A stretch of DNA of 64,000 nt from Nothophaeocryptopus gaeumannii (Eukaryota > Ascomycota > Dothideomycetes > Mycosphaerellales > Mycosphaerellaceae), in NCBI GenBank assembly GCA_031771865.1, contig JASISA010000009.1:1984001-2048000 (forward strand). Reading direction: 5' to 3'. The position numbers and the translations under genes are program-made. Shown here piece by piece: positions 1-12,600 of this stretch. Numbering within the stretch: the first letter of the stretch is position 1; every line of letters starts with the position of its first letter. A model generated the notes under the pieces. It was not told where the DNA came from. It did not search any database and saw only the letters and a list, made by a program, of their open reading frames with translations.

Positions 1-1407
1 GACGACACACCGGCGTCCCAAAAAGAAACTTCCGAGTCCGACCGAGTGTGGAACAAGATGCTATGGAATCTTTATCCCCATGATGGGCTCGGCGTAGAAT
101 GTCTTGTACCTGCGATCGCGAAGCACGAAGAGCTGTTGCCAGATCGGAAACTTCAACTAAGCCTTTGGAAGTGCCCTATTGATGCTCTGAGTCAGAGGTG
201 GGCGATTTATGTCGAAGCGAACACCGATCTTGTTAATAAAGCCCTCGAGCATATCGACACACTCTACCTGGAAGCGGCTCACTCAGATCACTTCTTTAGA
301 GAGTACATAGTTCCAGAGGCGGCTAAAATTGCATTGAATCACTGGGTGAAGCTCTTGGAAGCTTGTCCAAACCTCGTCGCCTTACATCTGTATGGAGAAT
401 CGAACCGAGATCGGACCGCCCAGAGTGCGGACGTGACCTCTCTCATCAACGCTTTGGTGGTATCAGACATCACCTTTCCCAGACTACGAAGTCTAAGATT
501 CTGGTCCGAGGCCGAGATCATTGAGCCCGCGATGGATGACATCCCAGAATGGCTACAATCCCACTATGACAGCACACACACCACCCAAGACTTATCGAAA
601 TTCGTTCTTCGGTACCGCCACACCTTGGAGACACTCCTCCTCGCGAGCGCACACGGCGTTGACGAAACGACTCGTCTACCCTGTCTCGAGGCTTTCCGCA
701 ACTTCCTGAACGCGATCAAAGCCGGATGCTCAAGATTACAAGTCGTTGATATCGGCGTCGTTCAGGTCTTCCCAGCATTCGCCCACGGCGTGCTGAGCCA
801 CGACATGCACTGGGTCCGATCACAGCACGAAGTCTCAGAGCTGAAGCGAATGGGAAGGGAGCTCGATGCCAAGCTGCTTCCAGTCTACATCACAAGTCGC
901 GCCGAAGCAATGGCGAGACGAGAGTTCGGCGAGGGATCCCGGATATACGACGCAGACCTCTGGTCCTTACCAAGCAAGGAGATTGAGCATGTTGATGAAG
1001 GCATTGGCTGGACTGAAGAAGATGTTGAAAAGGTGGAGGTGTCAGATATGGTAATGATGAACGAGGAAGCCCTCCACCAACCCCATCTTGGCCCGATCGA
1101 CGCACAAGAAGCCGCGCTGCTCTGTGCCATGCTCCTTGCTACACTCGTCATACTACTCGCTCGGCTTCTTGTAGGAGAGCTCGCGAGTGGAAGTGAGGAC
1201 CGTGATGGCGTGGGCGATGAGGAGGGGGACAAGGAGAATATTGAGCCGGATGCGAAAAATGAGGAGGAATTTGACGCACCAAACGAGGACGAGGAGGAAG
1301 GGGAAGAGGAGTACGAAAGAGGTGAGTTCTCTCAATTCGCCATGCTCTACTCATTTGGGGACTACGTGACGGGCAAAGAATGCGCCTGTTGTGGGAAGCG
1401 TCATTAG
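1..1407 (+). CDS. Hypothetical protein with C-terminal membrane segment, 5'-truncated
   Basis: The frame is open from base 1 to a TAG at 1405-1407 without an in-frame stop, so the gene enters from the left edge and its true start is outside the window. The first in-window Met is at 58. The body is leucine/tryptophan-rich, without a motif I recognise; its rhythm recalls the degenerate leucine-rich part of fungal F-box-like proteins, which is only an impression. Near the C-terminus a hydrophobic stretch (about 1105-1170, rich in A, L, V) looks like one transmembrane helix. It is followed by a strongly acidic tail (about 1190-1315) and a final Cys-rich end (CACCGKRH). It converges with the flavoenzyme gene, with only 75 bp between stop codons. 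Function unknown. Confidence 0.6.
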   Translation, partial: DDTPASQKETSESDRVWNKMLWNLYPHDGLGVECLVPAIAKHEELLPDRKLQLSLWKCPIDALSQRWAIYVEANTDLVNKALEHIDTLYLEAAHSDHFFREYIVPEAAKIALNHWVKLLEACPNLVALHLYGESNRDRTAQSADVTSLINALVVSDITFPRLRSLRFWSEAEIIEPAMDDIPEWLQSHYDSTHTTQDLSKFVLRYRHTLETLLLASAHGVDETTRLPCLEAFRNFLNAIKAGCSRLQVVDIGVVQVFPAFAHGVLSHDMHWVRSQHEVSELKRMGRELDAKLLPVYITSRAEAMARREFGEGSRIYDADLWSLPSKEIEHVDEGIGWTEEDVEKVEVSDMVMMNEEALHQPHLGPIDAQEAALLCAMLLATLVILLARLLVGELASGSEDRDGVGDEEGDKENIEPDAKNEEEFDAPNEDEEEGEEEYERGEFSQFAMLYSFGDYVTGKECACCGKRH

Positions 1408-1482
1408 CTAGCAACGTACGCAGCAAATGGAGATCTCACATCAAAGCTGTTCTTTTCTCACGCTGCAAATGCTTCCGCCTTC

Positions 1483-3029
1483 TCACAGCCTTGGGCCCAA
1501 AACTTGACTCTCCCCACCTTGCTTGAACAGTTCCTTCAACTCCGTCTTCGTCACAGCCTTCACGCTTAGAAGTCCTCGTTCGTGCACGTCCACCCACTTG
1601 TCTTGTGCACTCTTCCAGCCCCAAGCCTTGTCTTTCTCCTCACCATTCGAGATCCCATTCAGCACATTCAGGATATACTTTCCGATGATGGGGAGAAACC
1701 TGTCTCACACGTCAGCAAACCTACCCAGACCATGAAAGAGAGTGAAACGTACTTATACGAATGAAAACTCCCACCTGCAGCCAAAAACAACCCACCAAGC
1801 CTCTCATCCGGATGCGCACAAACCAAGAAATCCTCCGTCGGACTCTGCGCATCCCAACAAATCCTCCAATAATCCGGTTCCCTACCCCTCGCAAAACCCG
1901 GAATCACTTTCTCAGCCACAATCTCCCTCGTCTCTTTCTTCAAAACCTCGGGAATATTAAACTGATCTGCCGGAACACTAATCCTACTCCCTCCTTTCAT
2001 CTCCACGGTATTCACAATCCCCGATTTGGAATTTGCATACTTGATCAGCCGATTTCCCTGACTTGGAGGTATGATCTCTCCAAGTCCACCGTAGACGATG
2101 ACTGGCATTGGAAAGCCTGGACGGCCGTCGGGTCCGAGGAGGGAGGAGTTGGAAGAGCCTGTGAGGGTGGCGGCTTCGGATTCGGTGACGGAATAGTAGG
2201 CTGCTACGAGCCCGGTGGCTTGGATTTGACATTCGATGCGCTGCTCGAAGGGGAGGGAAAGGGCGTCTTCGGTACCTGAGAGGATTTGTGAGGTCCATGG
2301 GCCGGCGGAGAGGATGACCTTTTCGGCGTGGAGGGTGCGGCCGTCTTGAGTTCTGGCGCCGATGATGCGGTTTGAAGAGGGGTCGTGGATGAGAGACGTG
2401 ACGGTACCCGTGATTCTTCTCACGCCTTTCCGCTCAGCAGCACGCATGAAACTATGCGTAGCATTCGCAGCATCACACCATCCCGCCTCACAATTAAAAT
2501 AAGCAGATTGGAAACCTTTCGTCTCCGTCTCCTGCAGACAAGGCCATCTCTCATCCAACCTCCCCAAATCAATATCCTCCACCTGCGTACTCCCTCTCCC
2601 CACAAAGGTCTTCTTGATGCGATCTTTCAACGAACTCCCCTCCTCCTCAAACATCAACCATCCCACCTTATGGAAATACGGCCCCAATTCCTCACTCCAA
2701 AACCAAGGGTGGATCGTCTCACACGCCAGATCACAGTACAATTTCGATGCATAATCCGTTCTTATCACCCTATTCACATCGATTGATGCAGCTGGTTTGG
2801 GCGGCGAAGAGGCTTGGTCGATAACAGTGACTTTGGAAGGGTCGGCATATTGATGGGCGAGGTGATAAGCGGCTGAGGTGCCAAATGTTCCGGCGCCGAT
2901 GATCAGCACGGTTGGCTCGGGTTTGCCGGCATGTGGGTTGTCGCGCTCGATGCGGCGTGGGTTAGGTGCGTGGTTGTTGGGTTGGATGATGGCTTTAGAT
3001 GTCTTAGCGTATGTGACTTCGATAGGCAT
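1483..3029 (-). CDS. FAD-dependent amine oxidase, fructosyl-amino-acid/sarcosine oxidase type
   Basis: Two exons, 3029-1753 and 1699-1483, with a 53-nt intron (GTACGT...CAG) that joins in phase 2; about 497 aa. After a 40-residue leader comes the Rossmann dinucleotide-binding motif GAGTFGTSAAYHL. Towards the C-terminus RICWDAQSPTEDFLV resembles the region of the MSOX/FAOX family holding the covalent-flavin cysteine, followed by a glycine-rich GGLFLAAGGSFHSYKF FAD contact. The intron restores the family-like ending KFLPIIGKYIL; reading through it instead gives an unrelated 25-residue tail and a premature stop. By family it would oxidatively deaminate N-substituted amino acids such as fructosyl amino acids or sarcosine with H2O2 release. 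Substrate cannot be decided from sequence alone. No PTS1-type SKL end is visible (ends in GPRL). Confidence 0.85.
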
Positions 3030-3640
3030 TGTCAGGAACTGTCACTGTGAGAGCAGGTAAAGAGGATCAGAGGTGCGATCGATGCGAGCTTGCTCGATAT
3101 TCGTGAAGACTCGATGATGCGTTCGAAACATCGCTGTAGAATGGCTGAAATATCTCGTTCGCGGACATACGGCTTCCCCGCCTGCGTGGAGCGCAACCCT
3201 TGTGTTGAGGTCACGCGTATCCATGCCTATCTGTGTGAACGATGCTTAGTACTGCCCAGACACAGCTATCCATGTCAGACTTCGTGAGGGGACTGGAGAA
3301 GCCCGGGGATTTTGAGGGGAAGCTGCACGGTCGCGTCGGTTGGCAAGGGCATACGAATGAAATAGGAAACAAACAATCAGACAGCACGAGAATTGTACTT
3401 GACCATCTGCGATCATGTTGCACGATCAAAAGCGACTTCGTGATTGTCAAAAAACAATCGCGGCGGTTTGCGAAGCATGAAAGAGGTGAAGTTGAACGTG
3501 GAGCATTGTACTGCGAGCTAACCGTTTCGAGGAATTTGTCGCAGCGGCCTGGGCTCGGTACTCGGAATCCACAGGAAGCGAGTCATGCGAGGGTGCAGCT
3601 TGTTTCTTCCGGAGCAGGGCAGCGTTTTCGCACTGTCAAG
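3030..3640. other. Intergenic region upstream of the flavoenzyme gene
   Basis: 611 bp between the flavoenzyme start and the stop of the SR140-like gene. It should hold the promoter of the first and the 3' UTR of the second, both on the minus strand. A plus-strand open frame from 3242 runs into the antisense of the SR140 3' end and looks like chance. No RNA gene or repeat seen. Confidence 0.4.
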
Positions 3641-6121
3641 CTACTCTTCATCGCTGTCCGCGAACATGTCCTCAGCCTGCCTCTTCCGCGTCGTCTGGGG
3701 CGCAGCAGGCTTGCTATCGCTAGAGGCTTTCAGAGAAAAGGCCGTACCATTCGACCTCGCAGCGGGCTGTTCCTTCGCATGGGATTCGTCTAAGTCCATC
3801 GGCGTGCCACCAAGACTAGCGCTGGTATCTTTGGGAGCTTCGTCCACGTCATCTATGGGAGCGCCATCCAGATCCAAAGGGGTGCCGTCCAGGTCCAGAG
3901 GAGCGCCGTCAAGGTCGAGAGGAGCGCCATCTAAATCGAGGAGAGCTCCATCCAAATCGAGGGGAGCTCCATCCAAACTGAGAGGAGTGCCGTCCAAGTC
4001 TGGCGCAGGCGCTGGAGACGCAGAAGCAGATGGCCCATTGCTCCCGTCGATGCGTTTGAATCTCGCCAGATACTTCGCATCCAAAGGCTTCTCCGACTCT
4101 GCTTTGGCCTCACTCTCCACAGGCTGGTCGAAGAAGTCCTTCCTAAGAACTTCAAACACGTCGCTGGAGAAGATGCTGTTCTGCTCCCAGCTCTCAATGA
4201 GAAAACGAATCCTATTCCGCCACTGCTCTTCCTTGATTCTGCCCCAGCCAAGGTCTTTTGCCAGGCGGCCAAGGTGCAGGAAGGTTTGCTGTCTTTTGAA
4301 CGCGACTTCGAACAGCTGTCGGTACTTCCACGCATTTCGTACACCAGCTGTGGATGAGTTGTGCAGAACATCGTTGATCAGGTACAGAGCGACTAGCTTC
4401 GCCTGAGAAGGGTCGGTCTCTGATTCTTTCTTCTCTTTTGCATAGAGATCTGAAGGAGCCTCGATACTAGGGAGCTCCTCATCAGGCGAATACATGTCCT
4501 CATCGTCTTGCGTGATATCTTCGTCGTCGAATTTGGCACATTGCGTGCTGCTGAATGGCTTCTCCACATTGAGGACTAACATGTCGACGATCTCATCCGC
4601 GCCAACGCCGGCATTGTTGATGGCAAATGACGATATCGCCGCCACGTCGCCTTTCCGGAGTCTTGCTTGAGTCGAAGGCATGCGTGAGAGCAGCCAAGAA
4701 TATTTGGCCAACTGGAGAGGTGTGAGGTGTTTCTTTTCTGACTCCGCAGGCACCCCTCGGCCTTGGTTGAATTTTCGTTCAGGTTCGCCATCATCACTGT
4801 CTTCGTCGCTGGACTCATAGTTCGGGTGATCAAGGACAGCGCCGAGACTGGAGAGATCTGCGAAAGGAACTTCGCCTTGTGATACATGCCAGTCAATGGC
4901 AAAATCGTTAATAACGCGCTCGGGTCCACGTGCAAGCCGTTTCTGCTGTTGTAGCACTTCGAAGTTGTCGTCGTCAGCCCAAAGAAGGTAGCGATAATAG
5001 ACGCCCGCCGGACTTTGTGAGTCGTAGAGGAAAGAGAAGCGCTCGTCTCTTTCCACTTGAGGCAAGTCCATCAGCGTACCTTCAGTCTCCAAAATACGAT
5101 CTGGGTCAGGCTCTGATAGCAAGCGATCGACTAGGACATGAATGGCCCTGATCGTGGCGATTTCTATCGGCGGCTGTACCGCAAGGCTTGCGTACGCTTC
5201 AGAGCCTGGTGCCCGCGTCTGACGATCGTATGAATCGGGAGGAGCAAAATGTGACGGTGGAGGTGCGTTTCTCATGCTGTACCCCCTGGGCTGTTCGCGA
5301 TTGATCTTCTCGGCGCCGAAGGGCTCAGCATTCTGGACTGGGCCAGACGAGGCGCTTGGATGCAGAGCGGTAGATGAAAGATGCCGCGCGATGGATAGTC
5401 GAAAGCCGCGCCCAAGATACTTGTCCCGTAGCGCACTAACTGCGTTGTCTATCTGACTGGTGGAGGTCTCGTGCTCTAGTGTAGCGATTGCGGTCAAAGC
5501 TCTGACCGTCGGCCCAGCTGGTGGCTCGACGAATACGGCGTAGACCGGCAAATGGTCCCTCAGTAGTGCTCTGACGTCGCCCTCAGTCGTAGTAGGAGGT
5601 AGGGAAGACATTTTGACAGTCGGCCTCGGTGCAATGTCTTCGGGCTCTTCCTCTCGATCGTGTTGGTCTCGGTATCGGTTATCCTCTCTGTATCGCCTTC
5701 CGTTGTACTCTGCCTCGAATGCCGCCTGCTCTCTTCGTGCCTCTTGCTGCTCTCTGATCTCGTCAAGTGCCCGCTTCCTCTTCAAATTCGGCGGAGGAGG
5801 TCCCAGGCTCCCAGGTCCGCTTCTTGGAGGCCCGCCAAAACCACCGCGCGGTGGTCCATAGCCGAATCCAAGACCTCGTGGCCCGTTGGGTGGCCCGTTG
5901 GGCGGCCCTCGCATGCTAGGTGGAAAGCCATCGTCGGAGTCCTCCTCTTGTCCGAATGAATCTTCAAATTCCTTCAGTGCCGCTGCTGTCTCCGCTTGTT
6001 CTCTCCGCCGCTTCTCTTCCTGTGCCTGCCTCTCCTTCTCAAATGCAGACAGCTTCTTTGGCGCCGACAGCTTCTGGCTAACGTCTGGGAACTCCTTCGG
6101 GTGATTGCCCTCGCCTTCCAT
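3641..6121 (-). CDS. SR140/U2SURP-like U2 snRNP-associated splicing factor
   Basis: Single exon, 826 aa from the Met at 6121. The frame stays open to a Met at 6244, but the 41 extra residues look non-coding and the family-like start is MEGEGNHPKEFPDVSQKLSA. Order of parts: acidic/charged N-terminus; Gly/Pro-rich stretch; RRM about residues 165-250; SURP-like segment about 324-380 (LVDRLLSEPDPDRILETEGT); RPR/CID-type helical domain about 465-655 starting LTPLQLAKYSWLLSRMPST; then a low-complexity tail with heptad repeats. RRM, then SURP, then CID is the diagnostic order of SR140, a U2 snRNP-associated protein in the nucleus. It is divergent from the TOR gene across 559 bp. The C-terminal RS-rich region of animal SR140 is absent; the fungal protein ends in an acidic repeat tail. 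Confidence 0.85.
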   Translation of the reverse strand: MEGEGNHPKEFPDVSQKLSAPKKLSAFEKERQAQEEKRRREQAETAAALKEFEDSFGQEEDSDDGFPPSMRGPPNGPPNGPRGLGFGYGPPRGGFGGPPRSGPGSLGPPPPNLKRKRALDEIREQQEARREQAAFEAEYNGRRYREDNRYRDQHDREEEPEDIAPRPTVKMSSLPPTTTEGDVRALLRDHLPVYAVFVEPPAGPTVRALTAIATLEHETSTSQIDNAVSALRDKYLGRGFRLSIARHLSSTALHPSASSGPVQNAEPFGAEKINREQPRGYSMRNAPPPSHFAPPDSYDRQTRAPGSEAYASLAVQPPIEIATIRAIHVLVDRLLSEPDPDRILETEGTLMDLPQVERDERFSFLYDSQSPAGVYYRYLLWADDDNFEVLQQQKRLARGPERVINDFAIDWHVSQGEVPFADLSSLGAVLDHPNYESSDEDSDDGEPERKFNQGRGVPAESEKKHLTPLQLAKYSWLLSRMPSTQARLRKGDVAAISSFAINNAGVGADEIVDMLVLNVEKPFSSTQCAKFDDEDITQDDEDMYSPDEELPSIEAPSDLYAKEKKESETDPSQAKLVALYLINDVLHNSSTAGVRNAWKYRQLFEVAFKRQQTFLHLGRLAKDLGWGRIKEEQWRNRIRFLIESWEQNSIFSSDVFEVLRKDFFDQPVESEAKAESEKPLDAKYLARFKRIDGSNGPSASASPAPAPDLDGTPLSLDGAPLDLDGALLDLDGAPLDLDGAPLDLDGTPLDLDGAPIDDVDEAPKDTSASLGGTPMDLDESHAKEQPAARSNGTAFSLKASSDSKPAAPQTTRKRQAEDMFADSDEE
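3861..4003 (-). repeat. In-frame 21-bp tandem repeat in the SR140-like gene
   Basis: About seven imperfect 21-bp units encode the heptad PLDLDGA with variants (PLSLDGA, LLDLDGA, PLDLDGT). Period matches seven codons, so length changes would keep frame. The repeat makes a Leu/Asp-rich acidic tail segment. Confidence 0.85.
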
Positions 6122-6680
6122 AGCTCCTACTCCAACAGCGAATTGTCCTGAACTTCTCAGACGTGCTTTCCTGCCGCTGCCGCCGCGAGTGGAATTGGAA
6201 TAGCCAAGCGCGTGACTTCCCTGCTCATTTCGCGCCCTTGCCACGCATGTCGTGTCAGACCCGTCGCAGAGTCTCGAAAACGCTTGGTATGTATCGTATC
6301 ACATGAAGGTAGGTGTTCGTTGTCGTGGTAGCTCCTCCTTCAATTGCGGTAGCTTCGGGGGTCTTGAAACCGGAGTGCTTGCCGATCCCTGCAATGCACG
6401 TACCAGTACCAGGTCATGCGGGCACGAGCTGCTTGTGGACGGTGCACATCCGAACATCTCTCGCGAACAGCGCTGTTATCGTCGCCGCCAACAACTTCGC
6501 CGCCACCGTCCCTCTCACATATTACTGGTGGCTTACTTTCCATGCGTTCGGTGCGGCGGCGGAGCATGGAACTCGACGACCACGACTGGGACGATGAAAG
6601 GAAGCCAGACTGAGAAGCCTGAGGTCTGAAGGAAACAGCAATACCGGACGAACCCACGCCTCGAAACAAAAGTCGCCAGC
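6122..6680. promoter_or_regulatory. Bidirectional promoter region, SR140-like / TOR
   Basis: 559 bp separate the two divergent start codons, so both promoters must lie here (inference from layout). Open frames within it, including the 125-codon plus-strand one from 6252, show no protein-like character. I could not assign a specific element. Confidence 0.5.
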
Positions 6681-9600
6681 ATGACGACTGCATACAGCGA
6701 GGCGTTGAACGCCATCTTTCAGGAACTCAAGTCTCGCAGCGAGCACACGCGACAGAACGCCGCCTCCCGCCTCAGCGACCAGGTCAACTCGGCCTTCCGT
6801 GAACTGCAGGGCAGCCAGTGGGTTGCATACTACAATGAAGTCAACGCGAAGATGGTGCAGTTCATCATGTCGGGGCAAGATACACATGAGCGTATGGGAG
6901 GACTCTACGCGCTGAATGCCTTGATCGATTTCAAAGGCGACGATGCCGCGCAGAAGGTCACCAAGTTCAGCAACTATATCAAGAGAACGCTGGAGGGCAC
7001 AGACACGAGCGCTATGATCGTCGCAGCCAAGTGCCTGGGAAGACTGGCTACACCAGGAGGAGCATTGACCGCTGAGCTGGTGGAAGCCGAAACCAAGCAC
7101 GCCCTGGAGTGGTTGACATCTGAGCGGAACGAGAACAGACGCTTTGCCGCAGTCCTGATTCTGCGAGAGCTGGCTCGCAATAGCTCGACCCTGCTCTACA
7201 TGTACATTCCTGGCATTCTTGTCAGCATATGGGAGGGCCTCAGAGACCCGAAGGTTGTAATTCGAGAGACCGCTGCCGAAGTCGTCTCTCAATGCTTCAA
7301 GATTCTGTCGGCTCGCGATCCACAGCAGCGGTCTACATGTCTCACTCGCATGTTCGAAGGAGCGCAAGATGGCTTCAGGCGAGGCACTGTCGAATGCGTA
7401 CATGGCTCTCTTCTCACCTACAAAGAGCTCTTGGTGCAGGGCGGCATGTTCATGCACGGAACCAAGTACAAGGATGCTTGCGAGCGAGTGTTGCTTCAAC
7501 AGTATCGCGAGCATCGGGATCCTACTATCCGCCGGACCGTCGTCGAGATCATTCCTCTCCTGGCCGCCTACGCGCCCAAGGACTTTTGTCAGAATTACCT
7601 GCCTCGATCCATGCAGCACCTGCAAACACTGCTCAAGGACCCAAAGCAGCGAAACATGGCATTCGTCGCCATTGGCAAGATTGCTCATGCAGTCGGCTCT
7701 CAGATCGCACCATACCTCGACACAATCCTTTTGCACATCCGTGATGCGCTGTCGGTGAAGAACCGCACCAAACATTCCGACGAAGCACCTATTTTCGAAT
7801 GTATCAGCATGATCTCCATAGCTGTTGGCCAGACGCTCAGCAAGTACATGGAGGCCTTGTTGGATCCTATCTTTGCTTGCGGCCTGTCAGATGCGCTGAC
7901 GCAGGCGTTGGTGGACATGGCTCACTACATTCCACCAGTGAAGACCACAATACAAGAGAAGCTTCTCGACTTGCTCAGCAGAGTGCTATGCGGGCAGCCG
8001 TTCCAGACCCTTGGCCATCCAACCCAAGGCAAAGGCTTGCCACCAATCTACACCAAGGAGTACAGAGACCAGAGAGATCCACAGCATCAAGAGCACAAAG
8101 ATCAGGAGATTGCGCTTGCACTTCACACTCTAGGATCATTCGACTTCAGCGGCCACGTGCTAAATGAATTCGTCAGAGATGTTGCAATTCGTTATGTTGA
8201 GGACGACGACCCGACCATCCGCAAAGCAGCTGCGCTTACTTGCTGTCAGCTCTTCGTCAAAGACCCCATTGTGCACCAGACTAGTCATCATGCCATCCAG
8301 GTGGTCTCCGATGTGATCGAAAAATTGCTCACGGTCGGTGTGGCAGATCCACACCCTGACATTCGACAGACTGTGTTGGTTTCTCTCGACGCTCGCTTCG
8401 ACCGCCATCTGGCCAAAGCGGAAAATGTTCGTACTTTGTTCATTGCTCTGAATGACGAGAGATTTCCCATCCGCGAAGCAGCGATGACCATCATCGGCCG
8501 ACTGACCAGCGTCAATCCGGCCTACGTCTTTCCCTCACTACGGAAGGTGCTGATTCAGCTTCTCACGGAGATTGAGTATAGCAACAACCCGAATAACAAG
8601 CGGGAGTCAGCACAACTCATCAGTCATCTTGTTGGCGCCAGCAGCAAGCTTATCAAGCCGTACGTCGATCCAATGGTCAACGTACTGCTGCCTAAGGCCG
8701 AGGACAGTCACTCTGAGGTCGCCGCTACGACGTTGCGGGCCCTTGGAGATCTCGCCACCGTCGGCGGGGAGGAAATGAAGAGATATATACCGGAGCTCAT
8801 GAAAATCATCATTCGCAGCCTGCAAGATCTGTCATCGCCGAAGAAGCGAGAAGCAGCACTTTGCACACTTGGTCAGCTTGCCAGCAGTAGTGGCTATGTG
8901 ATACAACCCTACACCGACCATCCAGAGCTGCTCACCATTCTGGTGAACATCGTCAAGAACGAGCCACCTGGAGATCTTCGCCGCGAGACCATCCGTCTCA
9001 TGGGTATCCTTGGTGCTCTAGATCCCTACAAGCATCGACAGGTTGTCGAGGAATCACCTGAAGCTAACCTGAAGGCAGACTCTGAGGCGGAGTCGGACGT
9101 AACGCTCATCATGAGAGGCATTACTCCTTCAAGTGAGGAGTACTATCCCACGGTCGTTATCAATACGCTCATGGGCATGCTCAAAGAGGACACTCTCAAG
9201 CAGTATCATGCTGGTGTGGTCGAAGCTGTCATGAACATCTACGCCACCATGGGCATGAAGTGCGTACCGTTTCTCAGTACGGTAGTGCCGGGCATTGTCA
9301 GCGTGCTCAAAGACGCTAGCAGCGAAAGCCGCTTGGAAGGATACTTCAACCAGCTTAGCTCGCTTGTCAGAATTGTCCGACAACACATTCGACCGCATCT
9401 GCATGTCATTCTCGAGGCGATCAGTGAACACTGGTACAAGAGCACGCCACTGCAGGCCACAATCCTTACCCTGATCGAGAGCATCGCCAGAAGTTTGGAG
9501 GGCGAATTTAAGGTTTATCTGGCCAACGTCCTTCCGCTCATGCTGGGTGTGCTCGATGCCGATGGACGAACGGAGTCTGGGAAGTCTGCGCAGCAAAGGG

Positions 9601-12600
9601 TGTTGCACGCATTTCTGGTCTTCGGAGCGAGTGCTGAAGAGTACATGCATCTCATCATCCCCGTCATTGTGCGCATGTTTGATACCGCCGATGGTCGTTA
9701 CCGAGACCGACTGGTAAGGAAAGCTGCGATTGAGACTATAGGACGTCTCAGTAAGCAGGTGAACATCAGCGAGTTTGCGGCTAAGATCATTCACCCCCTG
9801 GCGCGCATCCTACAAGGTTCAGATCCGAACCTCAAACCGGCAGCCATGGAAACCCTGTGCGCTCTGATCTTCCAGCTTGGCCAAGACTTCCTGCACTTTG
9901 TGCCGACAATTGACAAGATTCTCATTCAGCAGCGTATCAACTACACCTCGTACAATCTCATTGTTAACAAGCTGAAGAAGCACGAGGCGCTACCTCAAGA
10001 TCTCAGCCCCGACGAGAGGTACGCTGACGAAGACGTTGACCAGTATCCGACCGAGATAGCGACCAAGAAGCTCGCCGTGAATCAACAACATCTTAAAAAT
10101 GCATGGGAGGCGCAGCAAAAGTCTACCAAAGAGGATTGGCAGGAATGGATGCGCCGCTTCTCTGTCGAGCTCCTCAGAGAATCACCACAACAAGCACTCA
10201 GAGCGTGTACCAGCTTGGCTAGCATCTATCCTCCTTTGGCTCGCGCTCTGTTCAACAGTGCGTTCGTTACCTGCTGGACAGAGCTCTACGATCAATACCA
10301 GGAGGAGCTGGTGCGCTCTATAGAGACTGCTTTGACGAGTCCGAGCATCCCTCCTGAGATCTTGCAGATTCTGCTCAACCTTGCGGAGTTCATGGAGCAC
10401 GACGATAAAGCGCTACCCATCGACGTACGCACGCTCGGCCAGTACGCTGGAAAGTGTCATGCCTTTGCCAAGGCCCTTCATTACAAAGAGCTTGAGTTCA
10501 ACGCCGAGCAGAATGCCAGTGCAGTGGAAGCACTTATCTCTATCAACAACCAGTTGCAACAGACTGACGCCGCCTTTGGCATCCTTAGAAAGGCTCAAGG
10601 CTACAATGACGTCGATTTGAAGGAGACCTGGTTTGAGAAACTTCAGAGATGGGAAGAAGCTCTACTTGCCTACCAAAACCGAGAAGAAAGTGAAGGCGGT
10701 CCTGACAATGCTTCCTTCGAAGTCATCATGGGCAAAATGAGGTGTTTGCACGCGCTCGGCGAATGGGATACGCTGTCGCAAATCGCGCAAGACAAGTGGC
10801 ACAAGGCTTCGAATGAGAATCGCCGTCACATTGCACCCTTGGCTGCCGCAGCTGCTTGGGGCATGGGCCAGTGGGATATCATGGATGACTATCTCAGTGC
10901 GATGAAACAGCACACCCCGGATCGCTCATTCTTTGGCGCCATTCTCGCAATTCACCGGAATCACTTCGAGGAAGCCCATGCTCACATCACCAAGGTTCGG
11001 GATGGACTAGATACGGAGCTCAGTGCGCTTCTCGGCGAGAGCTACACTCGCGCGTACGGCGTCATTGTTCGCGTGCAGATGCTGGCTGAGCTTGAAGAGA
11101 TCATCACTTACAAGCAAGCAGCTAATGACCCGGAGAAACAAGAGCGGATGCGTACGACCTGGACGAAGCGACTTCGTGGATGTCAGCGGCAAGTCGATGT
11201 CTGGCAGCGTATGCTCAAGGTCCGTGCTTTGGTCATCACGCCACAAGAGAACCAAGAGATGTACATCAAGTTCGCTTCCATCTGTCGCAAGGCTCAAAGG
11301 GGAGGACTCGCAGAGAAGAGTCTGAACAGCCTGCTGGACCTACCTGGCGGTGTGCATCTTGGCACTCTGACGGAGCCAAACATATGGGCGCACGTCACGC
11401 AGGCACCATACGCCGTGCAATATGCGACATTCAAGTTTCTTTGGAGCAACGACCAACATGAGCTGGCGCTTAACGAGCTGAGGAAGTTCTCGAAGAAACT
11501 GAAAGACGACTATGAAAGCAGGAACCACGCTGCGTCGCTCTCGATGCCTAATGGTAGTCTCAGCCATCCAGCCGGTCTACTGAACGGAGTCAATGGCGCA
11601 AACGGTCTTCACAGCACTGGACCATTCGGCGCCCCCAACTCGCACCAGGTCAGTCCTAAAGAGAAGGCGGAGCTCGAAGAGTGGCGTACTCTACTTGCAC
11701 GTTGCTATCTGAAGCAGGGCGATTGGCAAGTCAAGCTACATAACGGTGATTGGCAAGCTGATCATGTTGAGGATGTGCTCACATCTTACCACGCAGCAAC
11801 CAGATACCATGAGACTTGGTACAAAGCTTGGCATGCGTGGGCTCTGGCAAATTTTGAGGTCGTCACGTCCATGACCTCTGCTGACCGAGAAACGACGGAT
11901 GTGCCATCGTACATCATCTCGGAGCACGTCGTTCCAGCCGTCAAGGGCTTCTTTAAAAGTATCGCGCTATCGTCCAGTAGCTCTCTACAAGATACCCTGC
12001 GACTGCTAACGTTGTGGTTCGCCCACGGGCGCCACCAAGAAGTGACACATGCAGTCACGCAAGGCATCTCGACGGTCAGCGTTGACACCTGGCTGGACGT
12101 CATTCCGCAACTGATCGCGCGTATCAACCAACCTAACAAACTAGTGCGAGAAGGCATCCACAACTTGATGGTAGAGATAGGAAGAGCACACCCACAAGCA
12201 CTAGTGTATCCTCTCACTGTCAGCATGAAGAGCGACACCGGCCACCGCTCACGCTCTGCTGCAAGCATCATGGATGCGATGAGACAGCATTCACCCAAGC
12301 TGGTGGAGCAGGCAGGCTTGGTCAGCCACGAGCTTATCCGTATTGCGGTGCTTTGGCATGAACAATGGCATGAGGGTCTTGAAGAGGCGTCTCGGCTTTA
12401 CTTTGGCGATCACAATATTCAAGGCATGCTTGCAACACTCGAGCCTTTACATGAGATGCTGCGCAAGGGTCCCGAGACTCTTCGTGAGATTTCCTTCATT
12501 CAGTCGTTCGGCCGCGATCTCAACGAGGCCAGGGACTGGTGCGAGGCGTACAAGACGACGAATGAGATTGGTGACCTCAACCAAGCATGGGACTTGTACT

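Noticed and set aside
3242..3793. 183-codon plus-strand frame between flavoenzyme and SR140
   Set aside because: Its second half is antisense to the SR140 3' exon and repeat; no domain or splice support.
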